Shown here: in pieces, positions 45,500 through 55,007 of the stretch
How the letters are laid out: the number at the start of each line of letters is the position of its first letter
Numbering within the stretch: position 1 is the first letter of the stretch
Origin: Ceriagrion tenellum
Lineage: Eukaryota; Arthropoda; Insecta; Odonata; Coenagrionidae
Direction of reading: 5' to 3'
Assembly: GCA_963169105.1 (NCBI GenBank)
Contig: OY720635.1
Location: 125,655,894-125,719,893 of the forward strand
DNA length: 64,000 bases
The notes under the pieces: model-generated
Database searches by the model: none
Told to the model about the DNA's origin: nothing
What the model saw: the letters and a program-made list of their open reading frames with translations, nothing else
Made by a program: the position numbers and the translations under genes

Positions 45500-46545
45500 T
45501 TCAGACCATTCGCTTAATGTAATGTGTTCGCTTAATACATGTTTCACTGCATTAATACGTGACCATCTTCTGATAAAAGGACGCAATTTGACCCATTATG
45601 GTAGAGTAAAAAGGTTTTGGAGTAAAAAAATGGATATGGATTGTTTGGTCGCAAACAGAGTTTGCTAGAATAAACACTCCGTAATTTTTTATTGCTGAGC
45701 AATTCAGTGCGATAAAACGTACACCAAGTCACGCAAAGTCCTACCCAATCTCCTCGAAATTTACCGTACGCGTATACGTTTTCGTGATAGTTTCAATGTC
45801 TTATAAATACCACCCCTCTTAACGACCATATTCCAGTGGAACCCTCGGTGGTCGTTTAATACAGGTTTCAATGCAGTAGTTTCCACACTCTTTTCTATGT
45901 AAAGCGGGCATGGTTTCGATACTTAACGTCATTTTCAAGGTTTTCACTTGAAAAATGACATAAAGCGTCAAAACCACCGTCAGTTTTGAATTGAAAAGTG
46001 TGAAAATCACTACTGAGTTATTTTATCCTTACCATCATGGACAGATACATCTTCATCCAGGACAACTATTTCTGTAATACTTATTTTAAAAAAAAACCAC
46101 ATCTTTTTAAAAATATTGTAATTGTCCAATTTGTAAGAAGTTATATTGCACCTCTGCAACAAACAAGGAATGGTAATAATACATGTAAAGTGATAAAGCC
46201 AAAATAATTTAATCAGTAACCATATGGTATAAGTACCTTGACCACAAGAAATGAAGTTAAGGTAAAAATTAAAAAAATAGTTGTTAGGAGAATATAAATG
46301 ATGGGTAAAAGAAGCCGTGTACTCTTGTATTGTGTACCATAAGTTTGAAAAATATGTATAATGCAAATAGGGTGTGTAATTTTGGTAAAAATGTAGTTTC
46401 CATTTCTGATGTTGTCGAGGAACACGCTGACAAGTCCTTGGGACTTAGTGGGGCCGAAATGAAATGTAGCTTGAATTAATCTGTAAGTAGTACATCTTTA
46501 TAAATATAAAAACAAGTAAAAAATATTTTTCCAAAACTAACATAA
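45500..46545. other. No gene seen
   Basis: A+T-rich sequence. 45815-45875 (CTCTTAACGACCATATTCCA, GTGGTCGTTTAATACAGG) looks like the end of a DNA transposon but has no partner here. Confidence 0.35.
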
Positions 46546-46588
46546 TGCGGAATTAGCGCGATACGTTTAGTATCGCGCAAATTCCGCA
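46546..46588. repeat. 19-bp hairpin
   Basis: TGCGGAATTAGCGCGATAC, loop GTTTA, GTATCGCGCAAATTCCGCA. One A/A mismatch. Confidence 0.85.
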
Positions 46589-46629
46589 TACAATATAATT
46601 TTATGTGATAATGTCATCAGGTTCAAAGG

Positions 46630-47060
46630 AAAAAAGTTTTGGAAAAAAATTGCCACCCGTCGGACACGAACCCATCGCAATAGAAAGTTTTAATGCGTGA
46701 GATGGAACACAAACTCCATGGAGGAGAACTGCTTGAAATTTATTGAAAATTTATAAAAGGGAAAAAAACGAGATCGGAGTCTGCACAGGACGTTCTTGGT
46801 GCATCTTGCATATGTATTGAGAGAGGAAATTGCACCAAATTAATGGTCCTTCCTCTCCAGGGGGCAAGATCATAGCCAGTTTCCCCACTTCCAACGCGAA
46901 ACAAGTCCGCGGTTGGTATCCATTATCCCGCTAGTCGCCGGTGTCAAGCTACTAGAACGAGATTGGATCTTGTGCCTTAGCCCACTCGGCCACTCCGACC
47001 TCCTGACGAAACCGGTGATAATGCTAGGCTATATGTGATTCTTGAATTCGATCGACCCGC
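46630..47060 (-). repeat. tRNA-derived SINE-like repeat, copy 1, minus strand
   Basis: On the minus strand it contains GGTCGGAGTGGCCGAGTGGG, with the A-box TGGCCGAGTGG of leucine/serine-type tRNAs, then CTAAGGCACAAGATC and, further on, a decayed B-box-like GGATAATGGATACC. Its 3' part has GGGTTCGTGTCCGACGGGTG. Related copies are at 56450-57030 (plus) and 62590-63085 (minus). The shared part extends upstream of the tRNA-like head (GCATGCCTCGCGGAGTGG), so the unit is longer than a plain tRNA-SINE. Confidence 0.6.
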
Positions 47061-47084
47061 ATGCCTCGCGGAGTGGTTACATTG

Positions 47085-47530
47085 TTGCGAAAGTATTACG
47101 TAAGACGATTTATGCCATTTTTGACCCCATGTGTGAGACAATGTCAGATTTTCCCAACCCCCCCCCCTCCTCCCTCTCAGTCTTACGTAAGACGTTAGAT
47201 ACTTGAATTTACTCTTCGTTAAACGCTCGCTTTGGCTTAGCATGTAGGTAATGTAGCTAGCCAGACAGGCAACAGATTAGAAATATGGGTGTAGCGGTGA
47301 GATTACGGAAAATACGCCATTAACGAGCGGATGCTCCATGTCACTGCTAAATTTCAATCGGAAACGATACAATGTTTCATGACGAACTCTTACTACATAA
47401 ATTGAAAAAATCTTACGAAGTTGATTCCAGACCCCCTGCCCTTCCCCCCTCCCCCCTAGACGAGACAATGTAAGATGATCCCAACCCCCCCCCCCACCAC
47501 AAAAACGTCTTATATAATACTTGAATGGCC
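47085..47530. repeat. Repeat pair with poly-C tracts
   Basis: GAGACAATGTCAGATTTTCC then CAACCCCCCCCCC (about 47140-47170) and GAGACAATGTAAGATGATCC then CAACCCCCCCCCCC (about 47464-47498) are related, each followed by an ACGTCTTA/TACGTAAGACG end and ATACTTGAAT. Probably two decayed copies of one DNA element with ACGTAAGAC-type ends. Confidence 0.6.
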
Positions 47531-48157
47531 CCAAAGGCCCCTCTTCAGGCCTCGCGGAATGGTAAAATTGTTGCGACGCTCGAGAGCATCTCAGCGCAAG
47601 AGAGCCCTTTTCAGTGGTCGAGTCTATTTTTCGCGAACAAGTGGCGTTCATTCATACTTTCCGCCTCTCCAGCAAGAATTGCCATCCACCCTCACTAATA
47701 ATTCCGATCTCTTTCACCGGTCCACGAACATTTCATCCTAACTATTAGCCCTTCCGACCGTAACCGACAAAAAAGCTTTCCCCAACTCTGCGCCCTCAAC
47801 ACCACATGAATCAACATAGAAACACTATTAATCCCACCACATAAACACCGCCTCAACATATTACTCTTCTATGAGTCTATTCCATGTCTACTGTTTCTCC
47901 GTAGGTTATATAATCGCAGTTGCTTTAAATATGTTCAATGTGAAAGCAAAAGTTCTCTACAGTGAAAATGAATTTTTAAAAAACTTTTTTAGACTCAGTA
48001 AACAATAGATCGGATTTTTTTAATGGGAAAAAACGATAAAATCTAAAATAAAAAACAAAACATTGATAAAATACTCAAAATGAGCTAAAAAAGAGACAAA
48101 AAATATTTAAAAACATTAAAAACTGGGAATGATTATTTTTTTGATGGTGTGCAAATA
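47531..48157. other. No gene seen
   Basis: Start (47540-47650) shares GCCTCGCGGAATGGTAAAAT and CTTTTCAGTGG(T/A)CGAGTCTA with 63050-63130. The rest is unassigned. Confidence 0.4.
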
Positions 48158-48440
48158 TAATGCTATTCATTTGGATAAAAGTGTCCTTTGGATTCACTGC
48201 ATTATAATTGCTATTTCAGCAGCAGTTTCGCCTGGCTATTCTGCCGGCTTCGTCAGGCTTTCTGAGACAACAAAAAACTTCGGCGGTTACATTATAACCG
48301 CCGAAGTTTGTTCACTTATTTATTAATGATTTTGTCCCTAAAAGCCTGACGAAGCCGGTAGAATAGCCAGGTGAAACTGTTGCTGAAATAGTAATTATAC
48401 GTAGTAAATCCAAAAGACACATTTATCCAAGTAAAAATGA
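48158..48440. mobile_element. Foldback element with central perfect hairpin
   Basis: Arms 48158-48275 and 48309-48440 pair imperfectly (CATTTGGATAAAAGTGTCCT with its mirror near 48420, and GCCTGGCTATTCTGCCGGCT with its mirror near 48355). At the centre AACTTCGGCGGTTA, loop CATTA, TAACCGCCGAAGTT (48276-48308) is perfect. Each arm, read toward its outer end, carries CTGACGA, a hairpin, then GAAAC, a hammerhead-like order, but no GTC cleavage site follows. Confidence 0.7.
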
Positions 48441-48599
48441 ACTGCGAGAATCTACGAAAAAAGATAATGTTATTCATGTTTTTCTGCTCCCCTTTCATAT
48501 CGTCCCCCATTTAGAAATAGATGTTTGTCTGATATTAATTGTTTATTTTCAAGTTTCACACAAACAACACTTCACACACTAGTTATAATTTCCCCGTTA

Positions 48600-49140
48600 T
48601 ACACTATTTTCGTAAACAGACCGGTTGCTTACGGGGACGGTGTCTTCACCCGCGTTTATACTATGTAACAAAACACTGTTATATAGCAATGCTATACAAC
48701 TTTTCACAAAGGAATGCAGATTCTCAAAATCGGAATGTTATATAACAATGTTATACAACAATGTTACATAACACTCTTTAAGGAATGCACTTAAACGAAT
48801 TGAAAAAGTTATATAACTTTGTTACATAACATCGAAAGTTGTATAACATTGTCAGACGTTCAAAACTCGACTGCAAACTTTGATCTTTACCGACACTGGA
48901 TGTGAAACGTGCAACAATGTTATAAAACACTTTTTCGACGTTATGTAACAAAGTTATATAACTTTTTCAATTCGTTAAAGTGCATTCCTTAAAGAGTGTT
49001 ATATAACATTGTTGTATTACATCCTTACATAACATTGTTATACAACAATGTTGTTAAAATTTTTCATTTTTATAACAATTTCATATAACGTAGTTAGATA
49101 ACATTGTTTATTAAACTTTGTTATACAGCATTGTTACATA
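48600..49140. mobile_element. AT-rich foldback built of GTTATATAAC motifs
   Basis: The stretch 48735-48837 (AACACTCTTTAAGGAATGCA, CGAATTGAAAAAGTTATATA) is inverted at 48938-49018 around a ~100-bp loop. TGTTA(T/C)ATAAC and its variants occur about twenty times in 540 bp. Such repeated subterminal motifs in DNA transposons are often transposase-binding sites. No coding capacity. Confidence 0.75.
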
Positions 49141-49149
49141 ATGTAATTA

Positions 49150-49270
49150 CGGCTTTCATCACATCGCTTAGGCGCAGCTATTTCGCCTTGGACACTCGCC
49201 CGTCGAGGGGAGTGAGGCAGTCCCTTCGAGAGACCCTCAGGGCTCTCTTAATAGTTGCATCCTTTGTGGA
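49150..49270 (+). repeat. Dispersed repeat shared with 63110-63210
   Basis: GGGGAGTGAGGCAGTCCCT and GGGCTCTCT occur in the same order at about 63150-63195. Confidence 0.5.
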
Positions 49271-49284
49271 CAACATCTCCCTTC

Positions 49285-49545
49285 TTCTTTAGTTGTCAAG
49301 CCATCAGAATTGGTTTTCGACAGTCCTCCACCTCTATCCCTATCCTCTTCCTTTCTCTTCATTTCCGAAAACCGTCCGCATCACACGTCCTCCGTCATCT
49401 GCTTCCAACGCTCCAGTCTAGATCTTCCTCTATACCTTTTACCTACTATATTAATCCCTTCTAAAAATCCCCTCCAACAACCCCCCATGCCGAAGTGCAT
49501 GACCAATCCTTCCTTCTTCATCCACTTTTTAACCCAACAATAGTG
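49285..49545 (-). mobile_element. Probable RTE-like C-terminal fragment, minus strand
   Basis: On the minus strand: MHFGMGGCWRGFLEGINIVG, KRYRGRSRLERWKQMTEDV, then FSEMKRKEEDRD. This resembles the 'G.RGRPR..WWKQI..D......F.EMKR.AEDR..WR' ending of RTE-type proteins. Short and decayed. Confidence 0.45.
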
Positions 49546-49862
49546 ACGTGAATCATTGAGACATGAATGGTGACGTCGGTCTGCCTGACCGATTAGGACT
49601 TTAAAAAATGTGTTTTTAAAAAGATGATATGTTTTTTCTTGAATGATCTCTAAATACCAGAATTAAATTGCGGATTTAAAAAAATGATTACTTAACATTT
49701 CCACGAAATAAAGAGAAGATACTTAAGCTTTTATCCCATTTAGCTTACATAGTTACATGCGTAGATTAGGGGATTGTTTTTCTAAATAAGATCAAAATAG
49801 CCGTTCCAAGGTATTGGTATCGAGAAAAATGATTAATTTCAGTTATACGTCAGTATCCGCAC

Positions 49863-50180
49863 ATTTAAAATATTATCTTCTGCATGATATCGACAAAATG
49901 GACGGACAAATGATAAATGAAGTGTACAGAAGAGTAGAATAGGAAAGAACCATATGGAACACCACAGAGAAAAGATGGATTGGGTTTGTGAGGAACATAT
50001 TGAAGGCAAAATAGAGGGAAAAGTTCCCAGAGGAAGACCCAGAAATAAGTTCATGGACCAAACAATGAGGAAAGTACATAGGAAGAGACACCAGGAGGTT
50101 AGGGAACTAGCATTAGATAGGGAAGGGCGGAGGGCTGCTGTCAACCAATCTTAGGCTTGAACAACCAATGATAATGATGG
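49863..50180 (+). mobile_element. RTE-like retrotransposon relic, third copy of the 22905 subfamily
   Basis: GTGTACAGAAGAGTAGAATA, GAACATATTGAAGGCAAAAT, AAGTTCCCAGAGGAAGACCC and TAGATAGGGAAGGGCGGAGG match the copy at 22905-23510. Ends CAACCAATGATAATGATGG. 5'-truncated. Confidence 0.8.
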
Positions 50181-50368
50181 CAAATATACACCTTCCGACA
50201 TCGACATAACGAATTATTAAACCAGTTTGCAAAAAAGGGTTAGGGACAATCTTACTAGAGTTGAAGTCTACCAGGATATAAAAATATTAATCGATTCGTC
50301 GATTACTACCGTCTTACAAAGGCCATAAGAAAATCTTAGTGAATGTATAAATTGCCATGAGAAAAATT

Positions 50369-50442
50369 CGGCCTGGACCGGGAATCAAACCGCGGACCTT
50401 AGGTTTGCCGGACCAATGCGCAGACCAGTACGCTATCCAGGC
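50369..50442 (-). tRNA. tRNA-like sequence, left arm (probably not functional)
   Basis: On the minus strand the acceptor strands GCCTGGA and TCCAGGC pair perfectly. A D-arm GCG..CGC, an anticodon arm TTGGT-CCGGCAA-ACCTA (one mismatch) and a T-loop TTTGATT follow in order, 72-74 nt in all. The anticodon would be GGC (alanine) if the loop is read normally, but position 33 is C instead of T and the T-stem (CGCGG/CCCGG) has two mismatches. A decayed tRNA gene or SINE head is most likely. Confidence 0.45.
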
Positions 50443-50761
50443 TTCCTAATTCCCATGGCAAATTTTAGTGGATACAAGGCAACTAGATGTTAGGCCCTTG
50501 CGGTCCATCAAAGAGGGCAACTCAAAGGAGAGGAGGGCTTCAAAGAAGCCACAACCATAAGACAGTATCCTTCACCAGCACATTTGCCGTGCTTTAGCCA
50601 TTTGAACATCTAGCATCTAAATGGGCTGGTGAAGGATACTGTCTCTTGGTTGTGGCTTCTTTGAAGCCCTCTTCTCCTTTGCGTTGCCATCTTTGATGGA
50701 CCGCAAGGGCCTAACATCTAGTTGCCTTGTATCCACCAAAAATTGCCGTGGGAATTAGGAA

Positions 50762-50835
50762 GCCTGGATAGTGTAGTGGTCTGAGCATTGGTCCGGCAAA
50801 CCAAAGGTCCGTGGTTCGATTCCTGGTCCACGCCA
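50762..50835 (+). tRNA. tRNA-like sequence, right arm (probably not functional)
   Basis: Mirror copy of the left-arm sequence. GCCTGGA with TCCACGC (one mismatch), A-box region TAGTGTAGTGGTC, anticodon arm TTGGT-CCGGCAA-ACCAA (perfect stem), B-box GGTTCGATTCC. It ends with CA but not an encoded CCA. T-stem has mismatches. The intact A and B boxes mean that RNA polymerase III could in principle transcribe it. Confidence 0.45.
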
Positions 50836-50869
50836 AATTTTTCTCATGGCAATTTATTCAAAATAATTC

Positions 50870-51194
50870 ACCCGCCATGTTTAAATATTTCATTGAATGT
50901 AGTCAGGTGGCAACATACATCAATACATTTAATGATAGCTAAATAAAACATAACCATTTTAAAATTAAGCAATGACAAACAGCAAGTCATTTAACTCTCA
51001 TTTCAGTCTTTTTTTGAAGAACTTTACAGTACCAGTTTTAGTGGCCGAAATTTTAGTTTAATACAGTAGTTCTTCAGCCGTTTGCAATCGGGATTTCCAA
51101 TCCTATCTGCTAGTGTCTTCCAGCCTTCTATCTTAGTATTGCACGACCAATGACGATGAACTTCGACTTAGTATAACTAAATACGTGGTCAGTA
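50870..51194. other. No gene seen
   Basis: A+T-rich. Nothing recognised. Confidence 0.4.
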
Positions 51195-51287
51195 AATTCA
51201 GGCTTCACTTTGTGGAACCCCTCCATATCGGAAATCAAAACATTCAAGTAATGGCCCACTAATATTTTTATTAATAGTAAAATAAGA

Positions 51288-51482
51288 GTGAAGGAGTATA
51301 AACATTGTTTTGATAAGAAGAAAGTGCAGTCGAATATCGCCAAGAACCTGCTGGACCAAAAACATAGGAGTGACTTCATGCCGGTGATCCTTCACTCAGG
51401 AGGAAATTGGAGGAGTCTCGACGCCTTGGAATCGCTGGAGATCATCCAGCACTCCAAGAACAACGTGCCCCCTGGCGAATGA
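51288..51482 (+). pseudogene. C-terminal remnant of Penelope-like GIY-YIG endonuclease
   Basis: The frame reads MKEYKHCFDKKKVQSNIAKN, LLDQKHRSDFMPVILHS, GGNWRSLDALESLEIIQHSK and NNVPPGE. It matches the pattern at the end of GIY-YIG domains of Penelope-like proteins: a basic segment, 'S.IA.HL....H', a hydrophobic strand, then 'R..LE..EI..H'. The catalytic GIY and YIG motifs at the domain's start and the whole reverse transcriptase are missing. The ATG is internal, and the remnant is open upstream only to about 51270. Confidence 0.6.
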
Positions 51483-52115
51483 GCAATTGTTTCCTTCCCA
51501 CTCCCCTTCATTCTTTATCCCACTAAATGAACTATTTCCTCAGTGACAACAGTGCTTCTCACTCCACCCCCCCCCCTTAACGGTCTTCCCAGTCTCAACG
51601 GTTTTCCATGTAAGTGATCATCAGTAGCCATAAACAAAGTTCCCAAGTGCTTTCCCCTCCAATTGGAGTTCACCCGCATCAATAGCCCGGACTGCTAATC
51701 TCAGTGACTTGTGAATACATTGTATATTATCTTTCACCTCTTCAGCGTTTTCCATCATAATAAAACCATCATTGAGCATCAACAAAGAGCCATCCACTCC
51801 ATTTGAACTGTAATCTCATCAATAGCCTGGACTTGCTAGTCACCGTCGACCTGTGTATTCATTGGATTTTTTAAATTTCTCAGAAAAATGTATGTTTGTT
51901 CTTCCTATTTTTCCCCTCCCACACCTCCTCCCCCCTTCCCGCCGCCCGGTATTTTCTCCAATCAGCCCAACGCTTCTCCCTCCCCTACCCCTTCCTTCCT
52001 ACCTGCCCCTTACTCATTACACCATACTCCAACAGTTTTTCCTTCTCCCCCCCCTTCCTTCTCCTCCTTCCTCTGCACCCGATTTTGTAAATATAAACCC
52101 ATGTGAAATAATATT

Positions 52116-52158
52116 TGTACCTGAAGATGTCATTACGTGACGAAACCCGGGTCGTACA
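52116..52158 (+). ncRNA. Hammerhead-type ribozyme motif (type I layout)
   Basis: Order of parts: stem I 5' strand TGTAC (52116-52120); core CTGAAGA (52121-52127, fits CUGANGA); one extra T (52128); stem II GTCA-TTACG-TGAC (52129-52141); core GAAA (52142-52145); stem III C-CCGG-G (52146-52151); cleavage triplet GTC (52151-52153); stem I 3' strand GTACA (52154-52158), which pairs with TGTAC. All invariant core bases are present. The extra T before stem II and the very short stem III make single-molecule activity uncertain; short stem III hammerheads of Penelope-like elements are thought to work as dimers. Confidence 0.55.
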
Positions 52159-52394
52159 TAATAAAAATATTAGTGGACCATTACTTGAATGTTTTGATTT
52201 CGGACATGGAGAGGTTCCACAAAGTGACGTCTGAATTTATTAGTTATAAATAGGTGGTATTTGAAGACACAAGAGGTGAAGCACGGCCTGTGGGACCGAA
52301 AGTAGCTATACATGGCGATATACTAGCATGAAGTGATCATTTTCCTCGCTTATCGGAGGATCTACATGAAATAGGAAGTATGAAAAGCATTAAC

Positions 52395-52680
52395 TGTAAA
52401 ATTTCATGCTCCACCTGCGTCACCAGAACGATTATATTTTCGGTCTGTGCAACTGGGCGTCACCATTCTAGAGTTAATATTCTCCTCAGGCTCCGTTCTT
52501 CCTTCACATATTTCAGCACCCATTGGTTCGATACTCGCTCTGTCCAACTTATCTTACGCATTTTTCCATGAACCACATCTCGAAAGCCTCTAGATTTTTC
52601 TTCCCCGTCTGTTCCACAGGCCATGCCTCACTGCCATAAAACAATAAAGTATAGTACTGAAATACATTACAGTGCCCTGC
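52395..52680 (-). mobile_element. RTE-like relic, minus strand
   Basis: On the minus strand: YYTLLFYGSEAWPVEQTGKK, NLEAFEMWFMEK, then in the next frame KMRKISWTERVSNQWVLKYV and KEERSLRRI. This is the 'LYG.E.W.L....KRLEAFEMWC.RRMLKISW.DR..N..VL' region of RTE-type proteins, with a frameshift at about 52565. Confidence 0.75.
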
Positions 52681-53444
52681 CTTAGAGATGGGTAAACCCG
52701 TTCATTTTTTGGAACTCGTTCACTCTGGACTGGTCCTTTTTGGGACCCGTTCCTTTTCACTCGTTCACCATTCCTTTGTTTGGTGGCCTTGTATTTTTAT
52801 GTTTAATATGTTCATGGTCCTTGTGACCATGGCTCAATTCCGTGAAGGATTTTTTATACTGAAGTTTGTTTACATTTGCACCGGCTGATTGTAACTTTGA
52901 TTAGTAACAATTGGCAACTTCAAGTTAGGGAGGAAATGGTAGCCAGTTAAAAGATGTTTTCATTATTTTGAACTAATAGCAAAAAACATATTTCGGGAGA
53001 ATGACTTGCTTCACGCCGTGGAAGCGATATTCGGCCCTTGAAAAGATGTCTTTTTTCATTGGTTCGGTTAACTTTACTTCTCTTCTCCCGACCTACATGT
53101 CATTTCTCCTTCTGATTTATTTTTTGACACGAATACAAACACAACTGGAGACAAATAGGGCAAAAATCATATGAATTTGTTCCTGCAAGGCTATCAGCTG
53201 CAAGATAATTGACAAGCAACAGGACCTTGTCAAGAAGTGCATAACTGCGATGAAGTTGGGCTTAAGGTGCCCTTCATCCGATGCAGAGCACTCAAGTCAG
53301 TCGTACCTTGAATATTAATTCTGCCGACGTGATAGTCATTTTTTTAATTGCTTAACTTAATCAAGTGCAGTGTTTTCGTAAGCCAGTGACCAGATTCGAG
53401 CTTTAAAATCGTTGAAAATTTTGCTTTTTCCATCCTCAAGCAAT
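52681..53444. other. No gene seen
   Basis: Starts with a repeated-word stretch (CCCGTTCATTTTTTGGAACT, CGTTCACTCTGGAC, GGGACCCGTTCC). Nothing else recognised. Confidence 0.4.
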
Positions 53445-54266
53445 TTTCCCTCATACGTTGCTGGCTACTTAAGATACTCAGGTTATTATTTGGCATGAAG
53501 CAATTGAATGGATAATTACCGCACCTTGACACTCGAAATTACGAAAAACTAAGTCAAGCATTATGTCAGAAAACCAACGAACACAAGTTTTGGACGTATC
53601 TTTACGGTCTGATTATAAACTCTATCACTTTTAAAAGAATTCCAAACGTGCCATCGAATTAATTTCACCACAGGTTCAACATGCATACGAGAAACATATT
53701 TAAACGAGTTGTGTAAGGTCGAAGTGTCACCGACATTAGTGGATTTCTGTAAAATGTGTAATGTGCAGTTTCATACTGCAGACTGTCCCATTGCATTTAG
53801 TTAACTACATGACTGTTAATGGTCTATCAAAGTTATCCGTTGTTTATTTTACAGCGAATCATGATGAGTATCATTGAACTTTAACATATGATTGTGGAAG
53901 TGGAGGAGTGAAAGTCTTTTTCATTTCATCGTTATTATAGACTATGAAATCAAAACCAATTTTCCCTGATATCTTGCTGGCTTGTTAAAATACCAAGGTT
54001 ATTTTTTTGGCAAGAACCAAATGAATGGATAATTACTGCACCTTGACACCCGTAATCACCAAAAACAACGTCGAGCGTAATGTCAGAAAACCTACCAACA
54101 GATGTTTTGGGCCTATCTGCTTCAGTTCAGGTTCAGAGTCGTGACTTTTTACTTACAAAATAATGCCAAATTTTTCATCGCATTGCTTCCACAACGAGCT
54201 CGACAAGTCTACGAGAAACAACATTTTAAAGGAGTTGTATAAGGTCGAAGCATAAACTGTCATAGT
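53445..54266 (+). repeat. Diverged direct duplication, units ~290 bp
   Basis: Unit 1 (about 53445-53740) and unit 2 (about 53960-54266) share, in order, CAATTTTCCCT, TTGCTGGCT, GAATGGATAATTAC(C/T)GCACC, TTGACAC, ATGTCAGAAAACC, TACGAGAAAC and GAGTTGT(G/A)TAAGGTCGAAG, with a spacing of about 515 bp. No open frame spans either unit. Confidence 0.8.
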
Positions 54267-54291
54267 CATTCGATCGAAGATAACACTTTAA

Positions 54292-54985
54292 AGCTGTGTC
54301 CCAATTCGCTAGGCAGCTAAATCGGCAGATTTAGGGAGGACGCCATCTTGAAGAGTGTCCCAATTCGTTAGGCATCATGGGGGAGCGAATTTAGGTGCCT
54401 TTCTCGGGGGTGAAATTTAGGGTAGATGGAGTTTATCCTAAATCCGCCTCCATATTGAATTTCCCATCATGCAAAGCGCTGCATGCGTCGTACAAGGAAA
54501 ATCGTAAACAAGGAAGTAGTTGAAAAGTGGCAAACATGGCCGGCAAGTATTTTGTCTGTAAGTGAAAGAATTCTCTAATATTTCGAAACCCAACACCCGA
54601 CTTCAAAAGAAAAGTTCTACTTAGTACACTTTAAAAAAAAAACGAATTTAAATCCCAGGACACCTACACAAACTTAAATACCCCGAAAACTAAAAACTAA
54701 CGAATCTCCAAATAACGAAATGGATGAAAATAATGTTATTTCACTTTCCAAATTTCACAACGCATACGAAGGTACCCAAAGGCGCCAAAAATGTATTAAT
54801 TTCAGGTTTCATTTGTTTCATTCAGTCCTTTATTAATTACTCATACGTTTTTCATTCGTTTCCAGCTCGGTAGACGGCAACACTAGCGAAGGATGTCCAA
54901 AATCAAGCTCCCTTAGCGAAAGGCCTCTAAATATTTAGGTAGCTAACCGCATCCTCCCTGATGCCTAACGAATTGGGACACGGCT
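54292..54985. mobile_element. 694-bp MITE with TAA target duplication, copy B
   Basis: Same element as 28731-29424 and same length. Ends AGCTGTGTCCCAATTCG and CGAATTGGGACACGGCT; TAA at 54289-54291 and 54986-54988. Confidence 0.85.
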
Positions 54986-55007
54986 TAAATATCTTTATTC
55001 CATGGGG

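Larger units (their letters stand above)
50345..50857. repeat. ~510-bp palindrome with a tRNA-like sequence in each arm
   Basis: Left arm 50345-50578 and right arm 50626-50857 are inverted copies (AATTGCCATGAGAAAAATT, GCCTAACATCTAGTTGCCTT, GGTTGTGGCTTCTTTGAAGC). The loop is about 47 nt. The arms differ by scattered substitutions and small indels. A tRNA-like stretch sits near each outer end, both transcribed inward from... the arm boundary toward the outside. It may be two head-to-head tRNA-derived repeats or a foldback element that has captured a tRNA. Confidence 0.9.
51195..52240 (+). mobile_element. Penelope-like retroelement fragment with inverted flanking repeats
   Basis: An ~80-bp segment (CACTTTGTGGAACCCCTCCA, AAATCAAAACATTCAAGTAA at 51199-51272) is inverted at 52158-52240. 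Between lie a C-terminal coding remnant (51288-51482), a pyrimidine-rich 3' region (51880-52080) and a hammerhead-type motif (52116-52158). Penelope-like elements are known for short terminal repeats in direct or inverted order and for hammerhead motifs within them. The reverse-transcriptase domain is absent. Confidence 0.7.
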
